A program made the position numbers and the translations under genes. This document shows positions 35,976 to 43,895 of a DNA stretch of 64,000 bases, piece by piece (within the stretch, counting starts at the first letter, position 1; every line of letters begins with the position of its first letter). The notes under the pieces were generated by a model that was not told the DNA's origin, ran no database searches, and saw only the letters and a program-made list of their open reading frames with translations. The stretch is from Aeromicrobium wangtongii. Lineage in GTDB: Bacteria; Actinomycetota; Actinomycetes; Propionibacteriales; Nocardioidaceae. The stretch lies in the NCBI RefSeq assembly GCF_024584515.1, contig NZ_CP102173.1, forward strand, positions 2,108,001 through 2,172,000, read 5' to 3'.

Positions 35976-36179
35976 ATGGCAACAGGAACCGTCAAGTGGT
36001 TCAACGCTGACAAGGGCTTTGGATTCATCGCCCCCGACGACGGCAGCGAGGACGTGTTCGCGCACTTCTCGGCCATCCAGACCAGCGGCTACCGCTCGCT
36101 GAACGAGAACCAGAAGGTCGAGTTCGACGTCGAGCAGGGCCAGAAGGGCCTGCAGGCCGCGAACATCCGCCCGGTCTGA
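35976..36179 (+). CDS. cspA: CspA-family cold shock protein
   Basis: 67-residue single OB-fold RNA chaperone that binds single-stranded nucleic acid. RNP1 'KGFGFIAP' (about 13-20) and RNP2 'DVFAHFSAI' (about 26-34) are intact. Strong ribosome site AGGAGAAGG precedes the ATG; the longer open frame upstream is the leader region. Followed by a terminator with a 16-bp stem. Symbol used for the family. Confidence 0.95.
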   Translation: MATGTVKWFNADKGFGFIAPDDGSEDVFAHFSAIQTSGYRSLNENQKVEFDVEQGQKGLQAANIRPV

Positions 36180-36192
36180 TCCAGGTGACAGC

Positions 36193-36227
36193 AAGAAGCC
36201 CCCGGAGCATCGCTCCGGGGGCTTCTT
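36193..36227. terminator. Bidirectional terminator
   Basis: 16-bp perfect stem (36193-36208 with 36212-36227), 3-nt loop, A/T-rich ends; between cspA and the small minus-strand gene. Confidence 0.92.
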
Positions 36228-36240
36228 CGTGCTCGGGGAC

Positions 36241-36417
36241 TCAGTAGTGTCCGCCCTCGTCCCAGGCGTGCCGGCCGAAATCGGCGCCGGCGCCGTCGGC
36301 CAGGTAGCTGACGTCGCTGGAGGGCCGGGCCGCGGCAGGCGCCAGGCGCTGCGCCGGGAACCGGCTGGACGTCTCGGCGAGCTGGCGGGAGTCGATCTCG
36401 AACGAGGACTCTTCCAT
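36241..36417 (-). CDS. Small hypothetical protein of 58 residues
   Basis: ATG at 36417 preceded by a good ribosome site (GAAGGAGACAGCC), stop at 36241, flanked by its own operator-like palindrome upstream and a terminator downstream, which together argue that the gene is real. The protein starts MEESSFEIDSRQL, has 'ETSSRFPAQRLAPAAARP' in the middle and ends 'FGRHAWDEGGHY'. It is acidic and probably disordered, with no signal peptide, cysteine or membrane segment. No family recognised. Confidence 0.65.
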   Translation of the reverse strand: MEESSFEIDSRQLAETSSRFPAQRLAPAAARPSSDVSYLADGAGADFGRHAWDEGGHY

Positions 36418-36448
36418 TGGCTGTCTCCTTCAGCAGTGATGGCAGTGA

Positions 36449-36466
36449 CATGAGGATATCCTCATG
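36449..36466. promoter_or_regulatory. Perfect 18-bp palindrome, candidate operator
   Basis: CATGAGGATATCCTCATG is fully self-complementary. Read on the minus strand it contains TATCCT, a possible -10 box, about 37 nt before the ATG of the 58-residue gene. A dimeric repressor bound here would block that promoter. Confidence 0.55.
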
Positions 36467-36508
36467 TTTGCCCCGCTGGGAGCCTTACTGACGGGTAGTC
36501 TTCGCGAG

Positions 36509-37096
36509 TCAGACCTTCGACTTGCGGTAGCCAGCCTTGATCGCGTCGGCCTCGTTGGCGAAGCACTGCTCTGGTTTGGTACGGCCGTAGAAGCTGCCAC
36601 TGGGCACGTGGTAGATGCGACTCGAGGCATTGCCCTTGATGGGCGCGGACGACGGGCAGTTCCAGCCCGACGGCTTCGCCGCCTTCGACCCAGAAGGCTT
36701 CGCCGCGGGCCGACTCCGCTGCTTGATCGTCAGTTTCTGCTTGAGCGTCTTCACCTTGGTCGGTCCGTACGTCTTGGTCGAACCGACGCGCGTCCACGTG
36801 CGGTAACGCACCGTGGTGGTGACCGCGTACTTGCCGGCGCGAAGCCGCGCCTTCGTTGCGTTGCGGGCGACCGTCCGCTTGCCGCTCTTCACAGTGAGGC
36901 GCTTGCTGAGAACTTTGACGTGCCCGCGCGGGGAGACGTGGGGCCGCACCGTCGCTGCCTTGTTGTACGCGACGGTCTTGTCGGCGATCTTCTTGATCGA
37001 GACGGTGGCGTCCGCGGCGGACGCCCCGGTACTACCGACCGCGACCAACCCACAGGTGAGGGCAATTGCGATGAGGACGGTGCTGACACGGCTCAC
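36509..37096 (-). CDS. Secreted protein with C-terminal Excalibur/sunset-like Cys-His domain
   Basis: 195 residues. Signal peptide 'VLIAIALTCGLVAVGSTGASA', then a basic Thr/Lys/Arg-rich repeat-like region ('KRLTVKSGKRTVARNATKARLRAGKY'-type beta strands), and a C-terminal module with 'CPSSAPIKGN', 'IYHVPSGSFYGRTKPEQCF' and 'EADAIKAGYRKSKV'. That pattern of two Cys and a His with a final 'AGYR.S' is shared with the C-termini of many secreted nucleases and competence-like proteins (sunset/Ada-like metal-binding). Start: GTG 37096 with AAGGGAG nine bases upstream. No nuclease domain is present, so it may bind DNA or cell wall only. Confidence 0.75.
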   Translation of the reverse strand: MSRVSTVLIAIALTCGLVAVGSTGASAADATVSIKKIADKTVAYNKAATVRPHVSPRGHVKVLSKRLTVKSGKRTVARNATKARLRAGKYAVTTTVRYRTWTRVGSTKTYGPTKVKTLKQKLTIKQRSRPAAKPSGSKAAKPSGWNCPSSAPIKGNASSRIYHVPSGSFYGRTKPEQCFANEADAIKAGYRKSKV

Positions 37097-37201
37097 GACG
37101 GGAGCTCCCTTTGATTCAGATTGTCGATCCGACAACCGTCGGAGGCTACGCCTGTCCAGGCGACCGTGTCTTCGTCTTGGACGAAACTGGCTCGAAAGGA
37201 T

Positions 37202-38317
37202 TCAGACCGTGACCCGGAGGATCCGGTCGTCCCCCTTGGCCGGGTCACCGCGACCGTCCGTGTTGCTCGTGGCGACCCACAGTGCACCGTCGGGGGCGAC
37301 CGCGACGCTGCGGATGCGTCCGTGGTCGCCGGCGAACCAGGCCTTGGGCTTGCCGGTCGACGTGCCGTCCAGCGGCACCGAGTACAGGCACTCCCCCTGC
37401 AGCGCGCCGACGTATGCCGTGGACTTCGTGATCGCCAGTCCGGCCGGCGAGCACTCGTCGGTGCCCCAGGTGACCTTCGGGTTCACGAAGTCGCCGTCGT
37501 CGCTGCGTCCCTCGACGTCCGGCCACCCGTAGTTGCCGCCGCGCTCGATCAGGTTGAGCTCATCGGCCGACTTGTCGCCGAACTCCGCCGCCCACAGCCG
37601 CCCGTCGGCGTCGAAGGCCAGGGCCTCGATGTTGCGGTGGCCGTACGACCACGTGCGGTTGCCGAAGGGGTTGCCCGCCGCGGCTCGGCCGTCCTGGTCG
37701 ATGCGCAGCACCTTGCCGGCCAGCGAGTCCCGATCCTGCGCCAGCTCACCGTTGCCCGCGTCGCCGGTCGAGACGAACAGCGCACCGGTCGGGTCGAACA
37801 GCAGCCGCCCGCCATGGTGCCGCGATCCGATCGGGATCCCGGTCAGGATCTCCTGCGGCTCACCCAGCGAGCCGCCCGACATGCTCATGCGCACGATCCG
37901 GTCGTCGCTGCCGGTCGTGACGTAGGCGAACAGGACGCTCTCGTCGCCCGGCGGCGTCGCGATCCCCAGCAGTCCACCCTCACCGCCCGGCCGGCCGGAC
38001 GCTCCGGGGACCTCCCCCAGCAACGTGACGGTTCCGTCGGTGGCGATGCGGACGACCGTGCCCTCGTCACGCTGCGACACCAGGGCGTCGCCGTTGGCAA
38101 GGAACGCCATCCCCCACGGGACGTTGAGCCCGGTGGCGATCGTCGCCGCGATGGTCGGGGTTCCCGCCGCCGACGCTTCAGGGCTCGCGGCCGGCGCCTC
38201 CGTGGTGGTCCCGCTCGAGGATGGGGCGGGCTCCGGATCGTCGTCGCTGCGACTGCAGCCCACCAGTGCCATCGCACCGAAGGCCGCCAGACCTGACAGG
38301 AGGGCTCGGCGTTCCAT
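37202..38317 (-). CDS. PQQ-dependent glucose/sorbosone dehydrogenase-family lipoprotein
   Basis: 371 residues. N-terminal 'RRALLSGLAAFGAMALVGC' is a Tat-like or Sec lipoprotein signal with lipobox 'LVGC'. The rest is a six-bladed propeller of the GSDH family: 'GLNVPWGMAFLANGDALVSQRDEGTV', 'EGGLLGIATPPG', 'RHHGGRLLFDPTGALFVSTGD', 'YGHRNIEALAFDADGRLWAAEFGDKSADELN' (landmarks only). The active-site His in 'HHGG' and the Arg/Asn of 'GHRNI' are present. It should oxidise a sugar outside the membrane if PQQ is available; no pqq genes are in the window. Confidence 0.88.
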   Translation of the reverse strand: MERRALLSGLAAFGAMALVGCSRSDDDPEPAPSSSGTTTEAPAASPEASAAGTPTIAATIATGLNVPWGMAFLANGDALVSQRDEGTVVRIATDGTVTLLGEVPGASGRPGGEGGLLGIATPPGDESVLFAYVTTGSDDRIVRMSMSGGSLGEPQEILTGIPIGSRHHGGRLLFDPTGALFVSTGDAGNGELAQDRDSLAGKVLRIDQDGRAAAGNPFGNRTWSYGHRNIEALAFDADGRLWAAEFGDKSADELNLIERGGNYGWPDVEGRSDDGDFVNPKVTWGTDECSPAGLAITKSTAYVGALQGECLYSVPLDGTSTGKPKAWFAGDHGRIRSVAVAPDGALWVATSNTDGRGDPAKGDDRILRVTV

Positions 38318-38344
38318 GCCCTCGATGATGCCTGCCGCGGCCGG

Positions 38345-39706
38345 TCAGGCCAAGGCGGTGCGCATCTGCTGCAGCCGGGAGCGGTACTCCGTGGCCGGCA
38401 GGTGATCGACGTTCAGGGGGGGGTCGAGCTCGGCGACCAGCAGCTGGGCGAGCTCGCGCAGCCCCTCGCCGTCGGGAACCGCCCAGGTCGAGACCGACAG
38501 GTGCTCGAGCATCCAGGTCGTCAGGACGGGGTCGTCCACGGAGGTCATGCCCAGGTGGTCGCTCAGGACGGTGGCCAGCGTCATCCGGAAGGTCGAGGCA
38601 CGCGTGCGACCGTGCAGCTGGACGGTCTGGATGTGGTCGCGCAGGTTGAGGACGGGGTCGACCAGGGAGTGCCAGCTCGAGCCACCCACCTGCCCGACGA
38701 ACACCAGCCCGGCCGCGACCGGTAGCCGCAGACAGCGGTTGAGCACGCGAGCGCCGTCCGCGTCGACGACCCACCCGTACAGGCCGGGCGTCCGGGGCAG
38801 CAGCTCCAGATCGGTCGACGGCGTCGCCTGCTGGGGATCGGACAGGTGGGCACCGACCGGTGACGACGGCTCGATCGCGGTGACCGGAGCGAGGTCGGCG
38901 GCCTCCTCGTCCCAGGTCTCGGGCTCGAGCGGCGCGAGGGACACGACAGGACCCGACGAGACCACCGCCCCCGCGGCCTGCAGGTCGGCGTAGAGGGGCC
39001 CGATGACGGCAGCGGGCGCATCCACCCGGACGACCATGCCGTCCAGCGAGCCGACCAGCGACTGGAGACGTGTCACGACCCAGCTGGCCCACACGACCCG
39101 GTAGCCCGGGTCCAGCTCGTCGAGGGTCCGCGAGTCCGGCGAGATCCACTCGTGGGGCGCAATGAGCCCGTGCTCGGCCGACAGGACGAACCAGTCGGCA
39201 CCGCTGCTCTCGGCCTCCAGCCGGGCCAGCTGGAAGCTGACGTCGCGGTAGACCTCCTTGGCGGGAGCCGGGACGTTGACGCGTTCGCCGACGCTTCCCA
39301 GCAGCACGACGTGCGGCACGAGCTGCTCGGGGGCGCCGTCGTCGGCCGGCGCGGACTCCACGGCTCCCCCACGTCCCTGCGCCACGGCCCGGTCGCCGGC
39401 CAGCGACATCGCGAGCCGGCGCGGACCCGGCGCAGCCGCATGAGGGTCCTCACCGCGCTCGTGCAGAGGGATGCTCTCGTACTCGCCGCGGGCGACCCGG
39501 CGGAACACCGGGGAACGCGGCGCGAACTGGACGTGCTTGGCCCGGCCGCCCTCGGTGAGCCCGATCAGGTGGGCGCGGATCGTGGCCTCGTTGACGTCCG
39601 GGTAGTACGCCTTGAACCAGCTGCGCACGTCCTCGTACCGAAAGACCGCCGGCATGGCGTCTGCACACTCGTGCATGATCTGCCAGACCGGTCTGTCGTA
39701 CTTCAC
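38345..39706 (-). CDS. Multidomain protein: HTH-like N-terminus, DUF6884-like, GIY-YIG-like C-terminus
   Basis: 453 residues, no signal peptide. N-terminal 90 residues look like a small winged-helix-type domain ('VNEATIRAHLIGLTEGGRAK', 'PVFRRVARGEYE'). The middle (about 130-250) has the DUF6884 hallmark 'WFVLSAEHGLIAPHEWISPDSRTL'. The last third (about 300-450) has 'PGLYGWVVDADGA', 'GLVFVGQVGG', 'LRDHIQTVQLHGRTRASTFR', which matches a GIY-YIG-like nuclease fold with L-Y and V-F in place of the usual tyrosine pairs. Probably nucleic-acid directed; exact role unknown. Confidence 0.7.
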   Translation of the reverse strand: MKYDRPVWQIMHECADAMPAVFRYEDVRSWFKAYYPDVNEATIRAHLIGLTEGGRAKHVQFAPRSPVFRRVARGEYESIPLHERGEDPHAAAPGPRRLAMSLAGDRAVAQGRGGAVESAPADDGAPEQLVPHVVLLGSVGERVNVPAPAKEVYRDVSFQLARLEAESSGADWFVLSAEHGLIAPHEWISPDSRTLDELDPGYRVVWASWVVTRLQSLVGSLDGMVVRVDAPAAVIGPLYADLQAAGAVVSSGPVVSLAPLEPETWDEEAADLAPVTAIEPSSPVGAHLSDPQQATPSTDLELLPRTPGLYGWVVDADGARVLNRCLRLPVAAGLVFVGQVGGSSWHSLVDPVLNLRDHIQTVQLHGRTRASTFRMTLATVLSDHLGMTSVDDPVLTTWMLEHLSVSTWAVPDGEGLRELAQLLVAELDPPLNVDHLPATEYRSRLQQMRTALA

Positions 39707-39896
39707 GACCCGCTCCGTTCACGACGTCGAGCGGACCCGACCGAGGATTGTTTTCTGTCTCACCCGTGCAGAGTCTGACACCTGCGAGCCATGACGGCGC
39801 GGCAATGGACAATCTGTCCGCTTTACGGAACGGGGAATGCGTGACCGGTCCGCACCGTTGACCAACGGGTAGAAGTCTTCCACGAGAGGTAGCCCC

Positions 39897-40274
39897 ATGA
39901 GCACCGTCACCCTGACCCAGGAATCGATCGACGACGTCATCGGAGCCGACGGCATCACGCTGGTCGACTGGTGGGCATCGTGGTGCGGCCCCTGCCGGCA
40001 GTTCGCGCCGGTCTTCGAGGCTGCCAGCGAGAAGCACCCCGATGTCGTCTTCGGCAAGATTGACACCGAGGACCAGCAGCAGCTCGCGGCCGCCGCGCAG
40101 ATCACCTCGATCCCGACGCTGATGGCCTTCCGCGACGGCGTCCTGGTCTTCTCCCAGCCCGGAGCACTCCCCGCGGCCGGCCTCGAGCAGGTCATCCAGG
40201 CCGTCCGCGATCTCGACATGGACGACGTGAAGCGTCAGCTCGCCGAGCAGGAAGCCAGCGAGCAGCAGGCCTGA
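39897..40274 (+). CDS. trxA: Thioredoxin
   Basis: 125-residue cytoplasmic disulfide reductase with the canonical active site 'WASWCGPCRQF' (Cys at about 29 and 32), 'FGKIDTEDQQQLAAAAQI' and the cis-proline 'TSIPTLMAFRDG'. The C-terminus is extended by a Gln/Glu-rich tail. It could recycle MsrB (2435). The 190-bp gap upstream (39707-39896) contains no gene that I can support. Confidence 0.93.
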   Translation: MSTVTLTQESIDDVIGADGITLVDWWASWCGPCRQFAPVFEAASEKHPDVVFGKIDTEDQQQLAAAAQITSIPTLMAFRDGVLVFSQPGALPAAGLEQVIQAVRDLDMDDVKRQLAEQEASEQQA

Positions 40275-40318
40275 ACCACCCTCCCGGGCGCCCACCGCGC
40301 CCGGGATAACGTGGCGAC

Positions 40319-40639
40319 ATGATCTTCATCGTCGTCAAGTTCCGCACCAAGCCCGAATGGACCGATCGCTGGCTCGAGCTGGTGCGTCCGTTCACCGAGG
40401 CCACCCGTGCCGAGCCCGGCAACCGCTGGTTCGACTGGTCACGCAGTGTCGACGACCCGAACGAGTTCGTCCTCGTCGAGGCCTTCGACGACGACGCCGC
40501 CGAGGCTCACGTCACCAGTGAGCACTTCGCCGCCGCCATGCAGACCATGCCGCAGGCGCTGGTGTCGACGCCGCTGATCATCAGCCAGACCGTCGACCAG
40601 GACGGCTGGGGCCAGATGGGCGAGCTGACCGTCGACTGA
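40319..40639 (+). CDS. Antibiotic biosynthesis monooxygenase-domain protein (putative quinol monooxygenase)
   Basis: 106-residue dimeric ABM-fold protein: 'FIVVKFRTKPEWTDRWLELV', 'EPGNRWFDWSRSVDDPNEFVLVEAFDD' and 'HFAAAMQTMPQAL' are the usual YgiN-like blocks. Possible quinol or small-molecule monooxygenase without cofactor, or a scavenging role. TAACGT ends 6 nt before the ATG at 40319, so leaderless. Confidence 0.85.
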   Translation: MIFIVVKFRTKPEWTDRWLELVRPFTEATRAEPGNRWFDWSRSVDDPNEFVLVEAFDDDAAEAHVTSEHFAAAMQTMPQALVSTPLIISQTVDQDGWGQMGELTVD

Positions 40640-40651
40640 CGGCCAGCCTCC

Positions 40652-41332
40652 TCAGGTCGCCTCGGCGTACCGGCCGGCGATCCGGGAGACCTTGCGGGCG
40701 TACGGGCCGCTGCGGTTGTAGGTGAGCACCGCCTCGGACCATCCGCGAGAACCGCTCAGGTCGCCGCCGGCCCGGCACAGGTAGCGGCCGGCGGCCAGTG
40801 CGGCGTCGTCGATGTCGTGCGGATCGACCTTCCCGTCGCCATCACCGTCGGCTCCGTACACGGCCCAGGTCGTCGGGATGAACTGCAACGGGCCGACCGC
40901 CCGGTCCCACCGGCGGTCGCCGTCCAGCGCCCCGCCGTCGGTGTCGGCGATCGCGCGGTTGCCGCCCGTGCCGTCCAGCGCGACACCCAGGATCCGCGGC
41001 GAGGCGACCCCGCCGGCGTCCAGCTTGGCACCGGCGAACGAGCCATGGCTGCTCTCGACCGAGCCGATGCCGGCCAGTGTGTTCCACGCGATCCGGCAGC
41101 TGGGCTCCTCGCGCGCAAGCGTGCGGGCGGCCGCGACGTACGCCGACAGCGCCCGCCGCGGGATGCCGGCGGCCTTCGACACGGCGGTCAGCTGCTTCAC
41201 CGAGGGAGCCGGCGCGGCCGGTGGCACGGTCGCTGCCGGCGCCGGCTCGTCGCGAGGTGCGACGGCCAGGGTGATCACGATCGCCAGGGCCAGGACGGCT
41301 GCGAACGCCAGTGACAGGAGGGGACGTTTCAC
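40652..41332 (-). CDS. Membrane-anchored lytic murein transglycosylase (MltB/SLT-like)
   Basis: 226 residues. An N-terminal helix ('LLSLAFAAVLALAIVITLAVA') anchors or exports it; an Ala/Pro linker precedes a lysozyme-like domain with catalytic Glu in 'LAGIGSVESSHG' (about 90), 'RAVGPLQFIPTTWAVYGADGDGDGKVDPHDIDDAALAAGRYLC' (conserved MltB-type block) and 'EAVLTYNRSGPYARKV'. It cleaves peptidoglycan glycan strands. Typical actinobacterial length. Confidence 0.9.
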   Translation of the reverse strand: MKRPLLSLAFAAVLALAIVITLAVAPRDEPAPAATVPPAAPAPSVKQLTAVSKAAGIPRRALSAYVAAARTLAREEPSCRIAWNTLAGIGSVESSHGSFAGAKLDAGGVASPRILGVALDGTGGNRAIADTDGGALDGDRRWDRAVGPLQFIPTTWAVYGADGDGDGKVDPHDIDDAALAAGRYLCRAGGDLSGSRGWSEAVLTYNRSGPYARKVSRIAGRYAEAT

Positions 41333-41372
41333 ACCCCCAGTGTCCCGGTGCCGACAAGCGGCGACGTACCGG

Positions 41373-42191
41373 TCAGACGGTGACGAACGAGCGCATGCCG
41401 ATCGACCCGTGATCGATCGTGTCGTTGAAGAAGCGGATGTCCTCGTCGTCCTCGAGCAGGCTCAGCGCCGCCACCATCGGCCGGTAGTGGTCATCGGTCG
41501 GCACCGCGATGCGGGCCTCGGCCCACGTGCCGTACGGATTGAGCAGCTTGCCGAGCTGGCGCTCCTGCAGGGCGACGGCGGTGTCGGCGTCGAACTGCTC
41601 GGCCCAGTCCCAGGCGGCGCCTCCGTCCCACTTGACCCGACCGAGGGCGTGGACGATGTTTCCGCTGCCGATGAACACGACACCGCGGCGGCGCATCGCC
41701 CGCAGGCGTCCGTAGAGCTCGTAGAGCTGGGGCAGCGGCATCGTGTAGTCGATGCTGATCTGCAGGACCGGCACCTCCGGCGCGGGCGCCAGGTGCTTCA
41801 GGACGCTCCACGTGCCGTGGTCCAGCCCCCACTGCTTGTCGAGCTCAGCCTCGTACTCCACCAGCTGGCGGGCCAGCAGCCGCGCCACGTCGGTGTCGCC
41901 GACCGACTCGTACCGCACCCGCGAGAGCTCTGCGGGGAAGCCGCCGAAGTCATAGATGATCGGGTTCTTGGGTGCATCGGTGATGTGGGTCTGCCCCGGC
42001 GTGAGCCAGTGGGCGCTGACGACCACGATGGCCTGCGCCTGCGGCAGCTCCTGCCCCAGCTGGTGCCACGTGCGGGTGTAGGCATTGTCCGAGATCGCGT
42101 TCATCGGGCTGCCGTGACCCACGAACAGCACCGGCATCAGCGCGCTGGGCGCAAGACGGTTGTCGAGATCGGTGATCGAGTACGTGGCCAT
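41373..42191 (-). CDS. Extradiol dioxygenase, LigB/YgiD (DOPA 4,5-dioxygenase) family
   Basis: 272-residue non-heme metal enzyme. Metal-binding histidines are visible in 'VLFVGHGSPMNA' and 'IVVVSAHWLTPG', plus 'LDHGTWSVLKHLAP' and 'VFIGSGNIVHALG'; the end 'TIDHGSIGMRSF' is typical of YgiD. It opens catechol rings; the physiological substrate is unknown. ATG 42191 has AAGGA at proper spacing; ATG 42200 is possible. A MarR-like operator lies 21-38 bp upstream of the start. Confidence 0.9.
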   Translation of the reverse strand: MATYSITDLDNRLAPSALMPVLFVGHGSPMNAISDNAYTRTWHQLGQELPQAQAIVVVSAHWLTPGQTHITDAPKNPIIYDFGGFPAELSRVRYESVGDTDVARLLARQLVEYEAELDKQWGLDHGTWSVLKHLAPAPEVPVLQISIDYTMPLPQLYELYGRLRAMRRRGVVFIGSGNIVHALGRVKWDGGAAWDWAEQFDADTAVALQERQLGKLLNPYGTWAEARIAVPTDDHYRPMVAALSLLEDDEDIRFFNDTIDHGSIGMRSFVTV

Positions 42192-42211
42192 GCCGGACAT
42201 CCTTGCGCTAC

Positions 42212-42229
42212 TAGTTGATGCTTCAACTA
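42212..42229. promoter_or_regulatory. MarR-type operator candidate
   Basis: TAGTTGA-TGCT-TCAACTA: perfect 7-bp arms with a 4-nt centre, the spacing and sequence style of MarR-family binding sites. It sits just before the dioxygenase start. No marR gene is in the neighbourhood. Confidence 0.6.
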
Positions 42230-42231
42230 TA

Positions 42232-42693
42232 TCACCACTGCCAACCCGGCTCCCTGCGAAAGCGCGCCGGGAGGCGGGCGGCCGGGGCCGGTGACTCCGG
42301 ACGCGCGGCGATCTCCTCCCGCGCGCGCCGGACGTCTGGCGCGGAGGCGCGACCCAGGAGGGCCAGCAAACGGGCCACGACGGTGACCTGGACCCTCGCC
42401 TCCTGGGCGCCACCCGGCAGCCAGGGCTCGTGCAGGAAGTCCGGCAGGCAGCACGCCAGCTCATCGGGCCCGAACAGCTGCCAGAACGCGCCGTCGTCGT
42501 GCAGCTGCCGCTCGGCCTCCAGCAACGCGGCCCGGTCGCTGCCGAGCACCAGCGTCAGGTCGGCGGTGTCGAGGAAGACGTAGAGCCGGGAGCGGACCCG
42601 CGCGTAGCGCCGGATGGTCGCCGAGGCACGCCCGTCGGCGAGCCGGCCGAAGAAGTCGTCGATCAGTGGCCAGCCGGGTTCGTCAACGTCCAT
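42232..42693 (-). CDS. Hypothetical protein
   Basis: 153 residues, soluble, rich in Arg, Ala and Leu. The first part, 'LIDDFFGRLADGRASATIRRYARVRSRLYVFLDTADL', looks superficially like the helical core-binding domain of tyrosine recombinases, but no catalytic domain follows. Then 'FWQLFGPDELACCLPDFL' and a helical C-terminus with a Pro/Arg-rich end. I do not recognise the family. ATG 42693 used; TTG 42705 possible. The gene ends 3 bp from the MarR-like operator. Confidence 0.6.
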   Translation of the reverse strand: MDVDEPGWPLIDDFFGRLADGRASATIRRYARVRSRLYVFLDTADLTLVLGSDRAALLEAERQLHDDGAFWQLFGPDELACCLPDFLHEPWLPGGAQEARVQVTVVARLLALLGRASAPDVRRAREEIAARPESPAPAARLPARFRREPGWQW

Positions 42694-42721
42694 GCCTGCA
42701 CCCAAGCAGCGACGACCGACA

Positions 42722-43873
42722 CTACTGGTCGAGCGCGTCCAGCACGCCGGAGGTGAATCCGTCGAAGCTCACCCGGTCCGGCGCCGCGGGGCGGGCCCCG
42801 AGGCGGACGGCGACGACGCCCTCGCTCGGGACGACCGCGATGTACTGGTTGCCGTAGCCGAAGGCCCAGAAGGCGTCGGCGGGCACGTTCGGGGCGAGAC
42901 GCCCCCGGTACGGCGGCTTGTCGGCGGCGAAGCCCGCCTGGCGGAGCACCTCCACGACCCGGCCCTCGGCATTGGTCCACCACAGCAGCCCGTACGCCGC
43001 GTTCAGGTCCGACGACGGACGCGTCGCCTCCCGCACGTAGTCGCCGGGCACGATCTGCCGACCCCGCCACGAGCCGGTGTTGAGCATGAGATGGCCGACC
43101 CGCGCGAGGTCCAGGCACGTCGACTGCATGCCGGAGTAGGTCAGCGCATTGCCGACCGCATCGCGACCCCAGACGGTGTCGCGCATGCCCAGCGGGTCCA
43201 GCAGGCGCTCCTGCGCCGCGGCGCCGACGTCCGCACCGACCGTGTCGTCCAGCACCGACTCGAGCGTCTGCACCGCTGCGTTGTCGTAGACCCACCGCTC
43301 CCCCGGCGCAGCGTCCTGGGCCAGGCCGGCCGCGTACGACGACTGGTCGCGCACGGCGCGGATCATCTGGCGGTCGGCGGCATCGGACCAGCGACGTCCC
43401 GACGTCATCGACAGCAGCGACCGCGCCGTGACCTGCCCGGCTTCGGTCCCACGCCACTGTTCGACGTGCTCGCCGGCGGGAGCGTCCAGGTCCAGCGTCC
43501 CGTCACCGGCGGCCATCCCGACCAGCAGCGAGCTGAGCGACTTGGCGATCGAGTAGACCTTGTGCGGGGTGCGCGCAGATCCCCCGTTCCAGTACGCGTC
43601 GTGGACCAGACGGCCGTCCTTCACGACCGCCACGCACGTGGATCCGTTCGCGGCCAGATCGGCGTCCAACGCCGTCCAGTCGCCGCGCTCCGCCCGCGGC
43701 CAGCTGGTGCCGGGAAAGACCGGCGCCGGGGTGGCAGCGGGGCTCGGCGTGGCCTCGGGCGCGTCGCGCGTCGGCGCGGGCTGTGGTGAGCTGTCCGGCT
43801 GGACGTCCGCCGATCCCGAGCACGCAGCAACGGCGAGCAGCGCCCCGGTGGCCAGCGCAGCTCGGATCCTCAC
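42722..43873 (-). CDS. Beta-lactamase-fold serine hydrolase lipoprotein
   Basis: 383 residues. Lipoprotein signal 'LATGALLAVAACSGS' (lipobox Cys at about 18), a Pro/Ala-rich linker, then a class C beta-lactamase-like domain: catalytic S-x-x-K in 'KVYSIAKSLSSLLVG' (about 106-120), Tyr-x-Asn in 'RWVYDNAAVQTLESVL' and a C-terminal 'YGNQYIAVVPSEGVVAVRLG' strand where the third motif (H/K-x-G) appears degenerate. Likely an esterase or D-alanyl peptidase-type enzyme at the membrane surface rather than antibiotic resistance. Confidence 0.87.
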   Translation of the reverse strand: MRIRAALATGALLAVAACSGSADVQPDSSPQPAPTRDAPEATPSPAATPAPVFPGTSWPRAERGDWTALDADLAANGSTCVAVVKDGRLVHDAYWNGGSARTPHKVYSIAKSLSSLLVGMAAGDGTLDLDAPAGEHVEQWRGTEAGQVTARSLLSMTSGRRWSDAADRQMIRAVRDQSSYAAGLAQDAAPGERWVYDNAAVQTLESVLDDTVGADVGAAAQERLLDPLGMRDTVWGRDAVGNALTYSGMQSTCLDLARVGHLMLNTGSWRGRQIVPGDYVREATRPSSDLNAAYGLLWWTNAEGRVVEVLRQAGFAADKPPYRGRLAPNVPADAFWAFGYGNQYIAVVPSEGVVAVRLGARPAAPDRVSFDGFTSGVLDALDQ

Positions 43874-43895
43874 GGGTCCACCCTGCCAGCCCGGC

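Noticed and set aside
35678..36076. Open frames in both strands around the cold-shock leader
   Set aside because: They overlap the promoter, leader and cspA itself and have no recognisable protein features.
37171..37185. TTCGTC-TTG-GACGAA hairpin as terminator of the GSDH gene
   Set aside because: Only a 6-bp stem, no T-tract; could be chance.
42722..43873. Antibiotic-resistance beta-lactamase
   Set aside because: SxxK and YxN are present but the third motif is degenerate and the protein is a lipoprotein of the general class C-like serine hydrolase group; no resistance context.
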